This document shows, in pieces, positions 40,478-49,299 of a DNA stretch of 64,000 nt (position 1 is the first letter of the stretch; each line of letters begins with the position of its first letter). The DNA is taken from contig NZ_JAPIVS010000003.1 of NCBI RefSeq assembly GCF_026239695.1, positions 1 through 64,000 on the forward strand, in the 5' to 3' direction. This DNA is from Pedobacter sp. MC2016-15. Its GTDB lineage: Bacteria > Bacteroidota > Bacteroidia > Sphingobacteriales > Sphingobacteriaceae. The notes under the pieces were generated by a model. The model made no database searches and was not told where the DNA came from. It was given only the letters and a program-made list of their open reading frames with translations. Made by a program: the position numbers and the translations under genes.

Positions 40478-41464
40478 TTAAATGGATAAAACGTGCGTCA
40501 TTTCCAGGAGATCACTCTCCAGTTTAAAGTTATGTTCTGTCAGTGCCTCATCAAGGCTCGTCAGCGCAATTTCATTTCCTCTTAACCCAACCATCATTTC
40601 TGAACTACCTTTCAGCAATTCATTCACTGCGGCATAGCCCAGTCTGCTGGCTAAGATCCTGTCAAAGCTGCTCGGACTACCACCGCGTTGTAAGTGCCCA
40701 AGGATAGTCACTTTGGTATCGTAATGGTCGAATTTTTCTTTTACATGTTTGGCAATATCATAAGCACCACCTTGTTTGTGGCCTTCTGATACAATCACTA
40801 TGCTGGAAGTTTTTTTCGTAACGGCACCTGCACCGAGCTGTTTTACCAGGTCATCAATGCTGGTTTCTTTTTCAGGCAGCAGTACTGCTTCTGCACCACA
40901 GGCAACAGCACTTCTCAAGGCGATACAACCGGAATCCCGGCCCATCACTTCCACAAAAAACAACCTGTCATGAGCATCTGCGGTATCACGGATTTTATCA
41001 ATCGCTTCGATCACCGTATTCATGGCAGTATCATAACCCAGCGTAAAATCAGAACCATAGAGGTCATTGTCAATTGTACCGGGAACACCGATCACATGGA
41101 CACCATGCTTTTGTGCAAAACGACGCGCACCTGTAAAAGTCCCGTCTCCTCCAATCACAACCAGGGCATCAATATTATGTGCCTTCAGGTTTTCGTATGC
41201 AAGGGCCATACCCTCATCTGTTTTAAATTCTAAACAGCGTGCTGTTTTTAATATGGTTCCACCCATATGGATGATATTGCTTACAGAACGTGCATCCATC
41301 GGGATAATATTGTTAGTTATTAAACCCTGATAGCCCTGTAGTACACCAAACATATTTATACCATTGTATATGCCGGTGCGTACAACTGCTCTAATGCATG
41401 CGTTCATTCCGGGAGCATCACCTCCTGAGGTCAGAACCGCTATATTTTTGATATTTGGTCTCAT
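40478..41464 (-). CDS. pfkA: ATP-dependent 6-phosphofructokinase
   Basis: A 328-aa PfkA phosphorylating fructose 6-phosphate to the 1,6-bisphosphate. The ATP-site loop TSGGDAPGMNACIR lies near residues 12-25, VVIGGDGTFTGA near 101-112, and the catalytic GVPGTIDNDLYGSD near 125-138 with the base Asp in TIDND. LGHLQRGGSPSSFDR near the C-terminus contributes to the substrate and effector sites. Size fits the bacterial homotetramer subunit. It heads a leftward unit with an ASKHA kinase-like gene and gapA. A Nudix-type regulator is encoded divergently, and a palindrome sits just before the start codon. Confidence 0.96.
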   Translation of the reverse strand: MRPNIKNIAVLTSGGDAPGMNACIRAVVRTGIYNGINMFGVLQGYQGLITNNIIPMDARSVSNIIHMGGTILKTARCLEFKTDEGMALAYENLKAHNIDALVVIGGDGTFTGARRFAQKHGVHVIGVPGTIDNDLYGSDFTLGYDTAMNTVIEAIDKIRDTADAHDRLFFVEVMGRDSGCIALRSAVACGAEAVLLPEKETSIDDLVKQLGAGAVTKKTSSIVIVSEGHKQGGAYDIAKHVKEKFDHYDTKVTILGHLQRGGSPSSFDRILASRLGYAAVNELLKGSSEMMVGLRGNEIALTSLDEALTEHNFKLESDLLEMTHVLSI

Positions 41465-41775
41465 CTTATAGGTTACGAATATACCGTGTATATATTACAC
41501 TAAGTAATTTATTTTGATTTTTCTCTGTAAATCGCAGGCAAGTATATTAAATTGCTTTAGCTTTTAAAAGTTTTAATCTCACTCTATCTTCGTCGGCTAC
41601 TATAAATCATGTGACCAGAATGTTACAATACATCAGCTCAAATTCATGTTAGTTACAGTATGAAATTTATAAAAAAAGTTTAATACATTTACGACAATTC
41701 ACGCTTTGAAAGCTATTTCAGATAGCAGAGAGGAGCAGATTATAACCAGATATTGTAAAACTAACACTTATTGTT
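41465..41775. other. 311-base divergent intergenic region, pfkA / Nudix-type regulator
   Basis: AT-rich with no gene. It holds the palindrome ATATAC-CGT-GTATAT (41479-41493), 15 bases upstream of pfkA. On the plus strand TATCTTCG (near 41585) and TACATTTA (near 41684) are one-mismatch -7 elements for the regulator gene. Nothing else is recognisable. Confidence 0.6.
41479..41493. promoter_or_regulatory. Candidate operator palindrome upstream of pfkA
   Basis: ATATAC and GTATAT form a perfect 6-bp dyad around CGT, 15-29 bases before the pfkA ATG and in the gap shared with a Nudix-type regulator. Position suggests an operator for that regulator, which is inference only. Confidence 0.35.
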
Positions 41776-42465
41776 TTGATAGAAGTCTTACCACAATTTA
41801 ATTCCACCTTCTCCATTGACTGTATTTTGTTCGGCTTTGATGAAGGAGAATTAAAAGTTCTGCTGATTGAGAGGAACGAAGAACCTTTTAAAGACTGGTG
41901 GGCTTTACCAGGAAATCTGGTAAGTGAGAACGAGAGCCTTGATCAGTCGGCATCCCGCATCCTTCATGAGCTTACGGGGATAGAAAATGTGTATATGGAG
42001 CAGTTCTACACCTTCGGCGATGTCGGTCGTCACCCGCAGGGGAGGATCATTTCTGTGGCCTACTATGCGATGCTGCGCCTTGGTGGCGACAAAGCCCTGA
42101 AGCCTATCAGTAACTACGCGAAACAGGCCTACTGGATCAACGTTAAAGAACTGCCAAAACTTGCCTTTGACCACCAGAAAATCTTTGATCAGGGATTGGA
42201 GAAGATCAAAAGGAGAATCAAACATCAGCCTATTGCGTTTGAACTGCTGCCGGAGAAGTTTACCCTTACCCAATTACAAAATGTGTATGAGGTGATTCTT
42301 GGCAAAAAGTTGGATAAAAGGAATTTCAGAAAGAAAATGCTCAGCTTTAACGTACTGAAAGATCTCAATGAGAAACAGAAGGGCGTTTCTTTCAGGGCTG
42401 CTACTCTGTATCGCTTTGATAAGCGCAAGTACGGAAAGTTATTCGGGAAAGAGATTTCATTCTAA
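41776..42465 (+). CDS. NrtR/AraR-type Nudix-domain transcriptional regulator
   Basis: A 229-aa protein with an N-terminal Nudix fold (residues 10-140) and a C-terminal winged helix (about 155-225, FTLTQLQNVYEVILGK). The Nudix box at 46-69 is degenerate. Its second half reads RILHELTGI instead of the catalytic REUXEEXGU pattern, so Glu62 (Ile) and Glu66 (Leu) are lost. This is typical of NrtR-family regulators, where the domain senses a ligand (ADP-ribose in NrtR, arabinose in Bacteroides AraR) instead of hydrolysing it. The start is TTG; no ATG or GTG lies near. It is divergent from pfkA-kinase-gapA and convergent with a second kinase, so sugar metabolism control is likely. Confidence 0.82.
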   Translation: MIEVLPQFNSTFSIDCILFGFDEGELKVLLIERNEEPFKDWWALPGNLVSENESLDQSASRILHELTGIENVYMEQFYTFGDVGRHPQGRIISVAYYAMLRLGGDKALKPISNYAKQAYWINVKELPKLAFDHQKIFDQGLEKIKRRIKHQPIAFELLPEKFTLTQLQNVYEVILGKKLDKRNFRKKMLSFNVLKDLNEKQKGVSFRAATLYRFDKRKYGKLFGKEISF

Positions 42466-42505
42466 AAAAAGAAGAGCATTGAATTCATTCAATGCTCTTC
42501 TTTTT
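42464..42505. terminator. Bidirectional terminator between regulator and kinase genes
   Basis: An 18-bp perfect stem (AAAAAGAAGAGCATTGAA and complement) around TTCA has an A-run on the left and a T-run on the right, so it can serve both convergent genes. A second small hairpin (AGCCGG/CCGGCT, 42511-42528) lies between it and the kinase stop. Confidence 0.9.
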
Positions 42506-42534
42506 AGCGAAGCCGGATTAACCCGGCTCATTGC

Positions 42535-43401
42535 TTATTTCGCCAATTTTTTAGCAGCTTGCATGTGGTAATCCACCAGGTCATCTATAGGTGAGCGGAT
42601 GATCTTCCCTACACCCATTTCATATCTGTCAGCGACGATACTCAGGATATCCCTGAAGCTATAACCTACAGAACCTACACAATTCAGTTTATATTCTTTG
42701 TAATTTGGATAATGAATAACCAGATTCTCAAAGAAAGCTGTAAACGCATATTCTACTGTAGAGAATGTATAATCTTCATAGTTGTCTTTGAAGTCATACA
42801 AAAACTTGCTAAAACCAGCACAGAAGCGGTTTGGAAGTGGTTTGTTATAAATATGATCAAAGATATCTTCGTTTGTCAGGGCAAAATTGTCATAGAAACT
42901 CTCCCTAAGGCCTTTAGGCATGTAACCTTTCATGTAATCACTAAGGATACGCTTTCCAATGAAACATCCACTGCCTTCATCACCCAGGAAATAACCCAGA
43001 GAATCGATATTTAAGGAAATATCAGTTCCATCATAAAGGCATGAATTTGTGCCTGTACCCAGGATGGCAGCAAAGCCCGGCTCATCACCCAGTAATGCTC
43101 TGCAGGATGCCAGTAAATCGTGTCCAATGTTAATATCCGCATTTACAAACACCTGTGACATTGCATCCGCTACTATCTTTTTCTTGCCTTCGGTTGAACA
43201 TCCGGCACCGTAGTAATAGACTCCTGTTAATTTATCAGCCTCTAAGTGATCTGGTAAAGATTTTTTTAAAGATCCAATAATGTAATCGGTATCTGAGAAA
43301 TACGGATTATAACCTTCAGTATTAAAATGAATTTTTCTACCAGCTTCATTAATTAAACACCAATTGGTTTTGGTTGAACCACCATCTGCAATAACTATCA
43401 T
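42535..43401 (-). CDS. BadF/BadG-type (N-acetylglucosamine kinase-like) ASKHA kinase
   Basis: A 288-aa sugar-kinase-like protein. The phosphate-1 loop ADGGSTKTNW is at residues 5-14, HDLLASCRA near 101-109 holds the likely catalytic Asp, the phosphate-2 loop LGTGTNSCLYDG lies near 120-131, and FLGDEGSGCFIGKR near 144-157. All motifs look intact, unlike the paralogue at 39632-40474. I chose the ATG at 43401 because it places ADGGSTKT at the very N-terminus, as in the family; 16 upstream codons were rejected. TACTTTTA, one base from the -7 consensus, lies before it. GlcNAc or a related amino sugar is the family's usual substrate. Confidence 0.8.
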   Translation of the reverse strand: MIVIADGGSTKTNWCLINEAGRKIHFNTEGYNPYFSDTDYIIGSLKKSLPDHLEADKLTGVYYYGAGCSTEGKKKIVADAMSQVFVNADINIGHDLLASCRALLGDEPGFAAILGTGTNSCLYDGTDISLNIDSLGYFLGDEGSGCFIGKRILSDYMKGYMPKGLRESFYDNFALTNEDIFDHIYNKPLPNRFCAGFSKFLYDFKDNYEDYTFSTVEYAFTAFFENLVIHYPNYKEYKLNCVGSVGYSFRDILSIVADRYEMGVGKIIRSPIDDLVDYHMQAAKKLAK

Positions 43402-43899
43402 CTTAATTTGTTTTTTGGGGTGTAAAAGTAAATAATCCTGACAACTCAAATTTGTTCTTTTCCATTTGATTTTCTTTTTATCATTATTAGTTACACATGA
43501 TCATTTATGTTTTTGTCCGATCCTGCGTTTTTATTTGGTTAGTTCTCTCTATATCCTCTGTTCTTCAGGTAGTTTCCCGCTGAGCCAGGGTAATTCTGGT
43601 TTAGTTAAAATATTGTTATGTTAAGTGTCAGGTATTCAGAAGCTTAAATTGGCGGCTGGTACATATTGTCAAAATAACACTAAGCTAAAATTACATTAGT
43701 TATTTTAAAATCCAAATTTTAAAATTTTTTGAAACCTGGTAAATGTCATTATATTCTTTAATAATAACAACAGGTTAAGATTTAAAGCGCTCATAATTAG
43801 CTAATAAAGAATTAAATATGGCGATTTGTAATAATTTAGCCTCTAATCAAAAAAGGAATGATAAAAATGTAATATTTGTATTCTTTACCAGAAGATATA
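43402..43899. other. 498-base AT-rich intergenic region
   Basis: No gene is visible between the divergent kinase and threonine aldolase genes. It contains promoter-like elements at both ends and two adjacent AT palindromes (ATTTTAAAAT and AAATTTTAAAATTT, near 43701-43726). I see no RNA gene or regular repeat. Confidence 0.6.
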
Positions 43900-44940
43900 A
43901 TGCAGATAAAAACAGATTTTAGAAGTGATACAGTGACTGTCCCAACACCGGGGATGTTAGCGGCAATGATGAATGCCCGGGTGGGTGATGATGTTTATGG
44001 AGAAGATGAAACAGTTGCGGAGCTGGAACATAAACTGGCAGGAATATTCAATATGGAGGCTGGCCTGTTTTGTCCTTCGGGAACGATGACCAATCAGATT
44101 GCTATCAAGTGTTTTACCCAGCCTATGGACGAAGTGATTTGTGATCAGACCGCACATGTTTACCGTTATGAGGGTGGGGGCATTGCTTATCATTCTATGG
44201 CCTCGGTTCGTTTGCTTAATGGGCCAAGAGGCATTCTGAGTCCTGGACTTATCGCGCCGGAAATCAATGAAGACAATATTCATTATCCGAATTCAAGTCT
44301 GGTAGTTCTTGAAAATACCGTAAACAAAGGAGGTGGTGCATGTTATACCCTGGATCAGATTGCGCCCATTTATGAGTTATGTAAAGAGAACGGACTGAAA
44401 CTGCATCTGGATGGTGCAAGAGTATTCAATGCCCTTGTAGCTACCGGTGACAATGCGTATGATTACGGACAATATTTTGATGGCATTTCAGTATGCCTCT
44501 CGAAGGGACTTGGAGCGCCGGTAGGTTCAGTGTTGCTGGGCTCAAAGGAAACAATCAATAAAGCCAGAAAGATCCGTAAGGCCTTTGGTGGGGGCATGCG
44601 CCAGGCAGGTTTTCTTGCCGCTGCGGGAATTTTTGCCCTTGATCACCATGTCACACGTCTGGCTGTAGATCATCAGCATGCAGTTTTACTGGCAGAGGCA
44701 CTGAATTCAGTAGCATATGTAGAAGAAGTGATGCCTGTAGAAACAAATATCGTCATCTTTAAGCTGGCCAAAGGATTTACTACTGCGGCAGTGCTTGGCA
44801 GCTTGAATGATAAAGGCATACTATGCGGAACAACAGGGCCTGATACCATCAGGTTTGTCACACACTTAAATATTACAGAGGAGATGATGGCAGCTGCCAT
44901 AGAGACGATAAAGGAATTAAAACCACTCAGGATCATGTAA
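43900..44940 (+). CDS. ltaE: Low-specificity L-threonine aldolase
   Basis: A 346-aa PLP enzyme splitting L-threonine or allo-threonine to glycine and acetaldehyde. It starts with DFRSDTVTVPTPGM, has YGEDETVAELE near residue 35, LHLDGARVFNA near 170-180, and the Schiff-base Lys in SVCLSKGLGAPVGS. The ATG at 43900 was preferred to the TTG eight codons earlier. An AATATTTG sequence, one base from the -7 element, overlaps that upstream TTG. Its stop overlaps the start of the biotin carboxylase gene by one base, so the two are coupled. Confidence 0.93.
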   Translation: MQIKTDFRSDTVTVPTPGMLAAMMNARVGDDVYGEDETVAELEHKLAGIFNMEAGLFCPSGTMTNQIAIKCFTQPMDEVICDQTAHVYRYEGGGIAYHSMASVRLLNGPRGILSPGLIAPEINEDNIHYPNSSLVVLENTVNKGGGACYTLDQIAPIYELCKENGLKLHLDGARVFNALVATGDNAYDYGQYFDGISVCLSKGLGAPVGSVLLGSKETINKARKIRKAFGGGMRQAGFLAAAGIFALDHHVTRLAVDHQHAVLLAEALNSVAYVEEVMPVETNIVIFKLAKGFTTAAVLGSLNDKGILCGTTGPDTIRFVTHLNITEEMMAAAIETIKELKPLRIM

Positions 44941-46430
44941 TGAATAAAATTTTAATTGCAAACAGAGGCGAAATTGCCCTGCGCATCATGCGTTCGGCAA
45001 GGGAGATGGGCATACTTACGGTAGCCGTTTTTTCTGAAGCCGACAGAGAAGCACTGCATGTGCGTTATGCAGATGAAGCGGTATTTATAGGCCCTTCTGC
45101 GGCAAATCAGTCCTACCTTGTGGCTGAGAAGATCATCGATGCCTGCCGACTCACCGGTGCGGAAGCTATCCATCCGGGCTACGGTTTTTTGTCGGAGAAT
45201 CCTGCATTTGCAAGGATGGTAGCTGAAGCCGGGTTGATTTTGATTGGCCCGAGTCCGGAAGCTATGGCCATCATGGGCAATAAGCTCTCGGCGAAAGCTG
45301 CAGCATTACAATATGATATTCCGATGGTGCCCGGTACTGAAGAAGCAGTTACTGACATTGACGAAGCCAAGAAAAGAGCCGCAGAAGTGGGCTTTCCTAT
45401 CCTGATTAAAGCCGCTGCAGGCGGTGGTGGAAAGGGGATGCGTATCGTTGATGAGCTCTCAGATTTTGAAGAGCAGATGCAGCTTGCTGTGAGTGAAGCA
45501 CAATCTGCATTTGGCGATGGCGCGGTGTTTATCGAGCGCTATGTTTCCTCACCCAGACATATCGAGATTCAGGTACTTGGTGATAGCCATGGAAATATTG
45601 TGCACCTTTTTGAAAGAGAGTGTTCTGTTCAGCGTAGACATCAGAAAGTAGTTGAAGAAGCACCATCGAGTGTACTCAGTCCGGAGCTTAGGGCAAAGAT
45701 GGGTAAATGTGCGGTTGATGTGGCCAGGTCTGTAAACTATACAGGTGCAGGGACAGTTGAATTTATCCTTGATGAGCACCTGGATTTCTTTTTCCTTGAA
45801 ATGAATACCCGCTTGCAGGTGGAGCACCCGGTAACTGAGCTGATCACGGGGCTTGACCTGGTAAAGGAACAGATAAAAATTGCCCGGGGAGAGGCGCTGT
45901 CATTTTCGCAGGATGATATTAAACTAAATGGCCACGCCATAGAGCTGAGGGTGTATGCAGAAGATCCTATGGAGAATTTTATGCCGGATATTGGAACATT
46001 AAAAACATATCGTACACCCAAGGGGAACGGTGTGAGAGTTGATGACGGCTTTGAAGAAGGCATGGAGATCCCGGTATACTATGATCCGATGATCGCAAAG
46101 CTGATCACATTTGGTGCCAACAGGGAGGAAGCTATCGCGAGATTGATCAGGGCTATTTCAGAATATGACATTACTGGCATTCAAACCACTCTGAACTTTG
46201 GTAAATTTGTGATGGAACACGAGGCATTCACTTCAGGTAACTTCGATACCCATTTTGTGGCGAAATATTTCAAACCTGAACTGATCAGGCAGGAAAGCGG
46301 AGCAGAAGACGAGGCGCTGATCGCTGCTATTGTAGCCCTGCAGCAATTGAAAAAGAAGCACAATATAAATACAGGATTGCCAGAGACAGGAACACCAAAC
46401 AACTGGCTTAAAAACCGGGTTAATTATTAA
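44940..46430 (+). CDS. accC: Biotin carboxylase subunit of acetyl-CoA or related carboxylase
   Basis: A 496-aa biotin carboxylase that carboxylates biotin on a carrier protein using ATP and bicarbonate. The start KILIANRGEIALRIMRSARE, the ATP-grasp loop KAAAGGGGKGMRIV near residues 155-168, HIEIQVLGD near 209, ERECSVQRRHQKVVEEAPS near 229-247, and EMNTRLQVEHPVTE near 290-303 are all conserved. No accB or carboxyltransferase gene is adjacent; instead it lies between threonine aldolase and riboflavin synthase. It might serve acetyl-CoA, propionyl-CoA or another acyl-CoA carboxylase, which sequence alone does not settle. Confidence 0.9.
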   Translation: MNKILIANRGEIALRIMRSAREMGILTVAVFSEADREALHVRYADEAVFIGPSAANQSYLVAEKIIDACRLTGAEAIHPGYGFLSENPAFARMVAEAGLILIGPSPEAMAIMGNKLSAKAAALQYDIPMVPGTEEAVTDIDEAKKRAAEVGFPILIKAAAGGGGKGMRIVDELSDFEEQMQLAVSEAQSAFGDGAVFIERYVSSPRHIEIQVLGDSHGNIVHLFERECSVQRRHQKVVEEAPSSVLSPELRAKMGKCAVDVARSVNYTGAGTVEFILDEHLDFFFLEMNTRLQVEHPVTELITGLDLVKEQIKIARGEALSFSQDDIKLNGHAIELRVYAEDPMENFMPDIGTLKTYRTPKGNGVRVDDGFEEGMEIPVYYDPMIAKLITFGANREEAIARLIRAISEYDITGIQTTLNFGKFVMEHEAFTSGNFDTHFVAKYFKPELIRQESGAEDEALIAAIVALQQLKKKHNINTGLPETGTPNNWLKNRVNY

Positions 46431-46436
46431 AAATTT

Positions 46437-47024
46437 ATGTTTACAGGTATTATTGAAACGTTCGGAAAGGTGGTTGATGTTATAGAAGAAGGTACAAACC
46501 TTCATTACACCATTGAATCGAACTTGAGTAACGAATTAAAAATTGATCAGAGTGTTGCACACAATGGCGTTTGCTTAACGGTAGTGGCACTTACAGACAG
46601 TACTCATACAGTTACTGCGATACAGGAGACTCTGGAAAAGACCAATCTGCAGCACCTGACAAAAGGAATGAGAGTAAACCTGGAGCGCTGTATGCAGATG
46701 AACGGCAGGCTGGACGGACATATCGTTCAGGGCCATGTTGACCAGACAGCGGTTTGTGTCCTGCGTGAAGAATTGGATGGCAGCTGGGAGTACCGTTTTA
46801 AGTATGATAGCAGCAAGGGTAACGTCACCGTAGAGAAAGGTTCAATTTGTGTAAACGGAATAAGTCTTACGGTTGTAAACTCTGAGAAGGATGAATTTTC
46901 GGTGTTCATCATCCCCTACACTTTTGAACATACCAACCTGCAGGAGGTGAATAAGGGAGATACCGTAAATCTGGAATTTGATATCATTGGCAAATATGTT
47001 GCCAGACTGCTGCAAACATCCTAA
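46437..47024 (+). CDS. ribE: Riboflavin synthase, alpha chain
   Basis: A 195-aa enzyme that dismutates two 6,7-dimethyl-8-ribityllumazine molecules into riboflavin and the pyrimidine substrate. It begins with the invariant MFTGIIE and has two lumazine-binding repeats: the first (residues 1-97) with SVAHNGVCLTVV and the second (98-195) with GSICVNGISLTVV and GHVDQTA between them. Length is typical. It starts 6 bases after accC, so it is co-transcribed. No FMN riboswitch precedes it. Confidence 0.96.
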   Translation: MFTGIIETFGKVVDVIEEGTNLHYTIESNLSNELKIDQSVAHNGVCLTVVALTDSTHTVTAIQETLEKTNLQHLTKGMRVNLERCMQMNGRLDGHIVQGHVDQTAVCVLREELDGSWEYRFKYDSSKGNVTVEKGSICVNGISLTVVNSEKDEFSVFIIPYTFEHTNLQEVNKGDTVNLEFDIIGKYVARLLQTS

Positions 47025-47046
47025 TCCATATAAATGATAGGTTTTT

Positions 47047-47069
47047 CCAATTACTGGCAAGGTAATTGG
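47047..47069. repeat. Inverted repeat after riboflavin synthase
   Basis: CCAATTAC and GTAATTGG form a perfect 8-bp dyad around a 7-base loop, 23 bases after the stop. The tail is only moderately T-rich, so termination is uncertain. Confidence 0.35.
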
Positions 47070-47118
47070 TTAGTATTTAGTAGTTATAAAACAAATACGA
47101 ACTTAAAATTTTAATAAT

Positions 47119-47421
47119 ATGGATACTTTAAAGAAGTTTGAACTGATGGAGAAAATTGTAAGGGAGTTAGAAGACTTACAGCATTCACAACAAGCAATCA
47201 TTCAGAAGATAGGAAAAATTGAGGTGGATAATATTGAACTGAGTGATAAAAGACTCGATAAAGATTTACCGGATATGCACCAAAGGGTAGCAGATAACCT
47301 GGATACTATTGTTGGAATCCTGGATTACTTTGCAGATAAAACGCAGAATTTTGGAAATAAAAATAATGTGGATGCCCTGAAAGAACAACAGACCATCAAT
47401 GAGGCCTTAGGTAACAACTAA
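47119..47421 (+). CDS. Small coiled-coil protein of unknown function
   Basis: A 100-aa charged, mainly helical protein with no signal peptide or membrane segment. Heptad-like spacing at residues 1-40 (FELMEKIVRELEDLQHSQQA) suggests a coiled coil. I do not recognise a named family, though similar short proteins are common in Bacteroidota. It lies 94 bases after riboflavin synthase and has a strong terminator of its own, which overlaps the 3' end of the convergent histidine kinase gene. Confidence 0.72.
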   Translation: MDTLKKFELMEKIVRELEDLQHSQQAIIQKIGKIEVDNIELSDKRLDKDLPDMHQRVADNLDTIVGILDYFADKTQNFGNKNNVDALKEQQTINEALGNN

Positions 47422-47429
47422 GCATTACC

Positions 47430-49235
47430 TTACTCAGCAATATTGGAACCCCTCAATGAGGGGTTTTCTTTTTTATCGGCTCTGGGGATTTTAAGATCAA
47501 ACCTGGTACCCTTGCCCAGTTCGCTTTCCATAGTGATGTGGCCATCGTTTTTCTCCATAAATTCCCAGCATACCATCAGGCCGATGCCTGTACCTTTCTC
47601 ATTTTTTGTACCCCTGCTGGATACATTTTCACCCTTGAAGATTCTCTGGATATTTTCTTTTGCTATACCTACACCGGTATCGCTTATGCTGATGTCAATA
47701 TAGTCGTTATCCTGGCAGGATGCCGAAATATCGATATGACAGTTGGAGTGGCAGAACTTGATAGCGTTGCTGAGCAGGTTTCTTACCACCATCTGGATCA
47801 TCAGCAGATCAGCGAAGGCCGTCAGGTCGCCCTCGAGGGAATGTGTGATGATGATCTCTTTATCAGCAGCAGCCTTCATATGGTAACTGATTTCGCCGGA
47901 TACCAGGGCTTTCAGGTCACAGTAATCCTTATTGATGCTGTAACCTTTTAACTGGCTTCTCGACCAGTGCAGGATGTTTTCCAGAAGATCTGCAGTGTAT
48001 GATATGTCTTTGGTAAGTTTTGGTGCAAGAAATTTAAACTCTTCGGGACTGATAATATCATCCGACATCATTTTCAGGATCTCCGTAACGTTCAGGAGCG
48101 GGCCTCTCAGGTCATGCGCCATAATCGAAAACACACGGTCTTTCAGCTGATTCAGCACCTGCAGTTCTTCAGCCTGCTGCTGGGATTTAAGCGCCTGCTG
48201 CCTCAGATTTGTCAGATCCTGGAATTTGATAATTGTTGCATTCCTGTTCAGTTTATTTTCGTTCAGAAAAGTGAAATCCACTTCGAGGTCAAAGATACCA
48301 TCGTCACTGCGCACCAGTATTTCTGTTTTTCCGGACACATGTTTATCAAGGAAAAAGATCAGCTCCTGCTGGTCGGGCAGGATATCGTTTAAGGTCTTGC
48401 CAATCAGCTCTCCATGCTGACCCGTCCGGATATATTTCTTAAATGCGGAATTATAGTCTATAACCCTGTTTTCGTGATCGAGCACTACGAATGCATCCCG
48501 CATCAGTTCAAGAACCTTCTCCCGGGCCAGGGGCAGGGTATCAAATAATTCAAATCTGTAGATAGCAATAAATATCATCGCATTGGCGATCATGAAGGCA
48601 AAGGGAGTGATATCCAGATGCCCCATTGGGCGCAGTCCAATCATATAGCAGAGATTTGCAACCCATGGGATCACTGCTCCGGCAAGAACAGCCCTGTTCT
48701 GTTTGCGGTATACGGCATCAGATTTACTGAATTTTTTGATGATCTGATAGTTCCCTATCGCCAGCAGCGAATAAAAATAAAAGGTAAATAGATAGTATCC
48801 TATACCGGGAGTAATCTTGAGCATGGGGAAGCTGCCGCTTTGATCCACACTTAGTTCTTTGTAATACAGGTGATGATAACTGTTGGTCCACAACATCAGT
48901 AAGGTGAAAAGTGGCACAATGGTAATCAGCACTTTATTACTGTTTTTCTTTAACCACTGTTCCTTTCCTGCCAGTACCAGGCAAAACAAAAACCAGTTGA
49001 AGGGAAGAGCAACGATACCAATGTATTCAATGTTGACCAGCAGTTTCATCTGCAGCAAGACAGAACTGGCCAGTTCCAGTCCATAGCCGATCGACCATAT
49101 GGAGTTTGATAAGATCAGTAAGCCTACCCAGCGCGCTACTCCGGATTCATTGCTCAGGATATAGAAAGACAGCAGCATTGTGATGCTTCCTAAAAAGACT
49201 AAAGCGAGTGCGTAGACGTTAAAATCAAAAGCCAT
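47430..49235 (-). CDS. Membrane sensor histidine kinase (7TM - PAS - HisKA - HATPase)
   Basis: A 601-aa sensor kinase. The N-terminal 230 residues hold about seven hydrophobic segments in the arrangement of the histidine-kinase N-terminal 7TM module. A PAS-like domain follows (residues 240-345). The phospho-acceptor is His374 in SIMAHDLRGP. The ATPase domain has the N box NLLSNAIKF, G1 DTGVGIA and G2 GTGIGLMV. No receiver domain or response regulator gene is adjacent, so it is an orphan kinase. The signal is unknown. Its last codons (NPSLRG) are the reverse complement of the terminator stem of the convergent small gene. Confidence 0.92.
   Translation of the reverse strand: MAFDFNVYALALVFLGSITMLLSFYILSNESGVARWVGLLILSNSIWSIGYGLELASSVLLQMKLLVNIEYIGIVALPFNWFLFCLVLAGKEQWLKKNSNKVLITIVPLFTLLMLWTNSYHHLYYKELSVDQSGSFPMLKITPGIGYYLFTFYFYSLLAIGNYQIIKKFSKSDAVYRKQNRAVLAGAVIPWVANLCYMIGLRPMGHLDITPFAFMIANAMIFIAIYRFELFDTLPLAREKVLELMRDAFVVLDHENRVIDYNSAFKKYIRTGQHGELIGKTLNDILPDQQELIFFLDKHVSGKTEILVRSDDGIFDLEVDFTFLNENKLNRNATIIKFQDLTNLRQQALKSQQQAEELQVLNQLKDRVFSIMAHDLRGPLLNVTEILKMMSDDIISPEEFKFLAPKLTKDISYTADLLENILHWSRSQLKGYSINKDYCDLKALVSGEISYHMKAAADKEIIITHSLEGDLTAFADLLMIQMVVRNLLSNAIKFCHSNCHIDISASCQDNDYIDISISDTGVGIAKENIQRIFKGENVSSRGTKNEKGTGIGLMVCWEFMEKNDGHITMESELGKGTRFDLKIPRADKKENPSLRGSNIAE
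47447..47473 (+). terminator. Terminator of the small coiled-coil gene, inside histidine kinase coding sequence
   Basis: AACCCCTC pairs with GAGGGGTT around AAT and is followed by TTCTTTTTT. The whole stem lies within the last codons of the leftward histidine kinase gene, which ends at 47430. Confidence 0.8.
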
Positions 49236-49299
49236 TTATTTTTTTGGCTGTAAAATTGTGAGTAGCTAAAATACAAAATAAAAATAAAAGACACACATT

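Noticed and set aside
43402..43899. Possible tRNA or small RNA gene in the long AT-rich gap
   Set aside because: No cloverleaf, conserved RNA core or terminator-like hairpin is visible.
46431..46436. Possible FMN riboswitch for riboflavin synthase
   Set aside because: Only 6 bases separate the gene from accC, and no riboswitch-like sequence is seen upstream of the operon.
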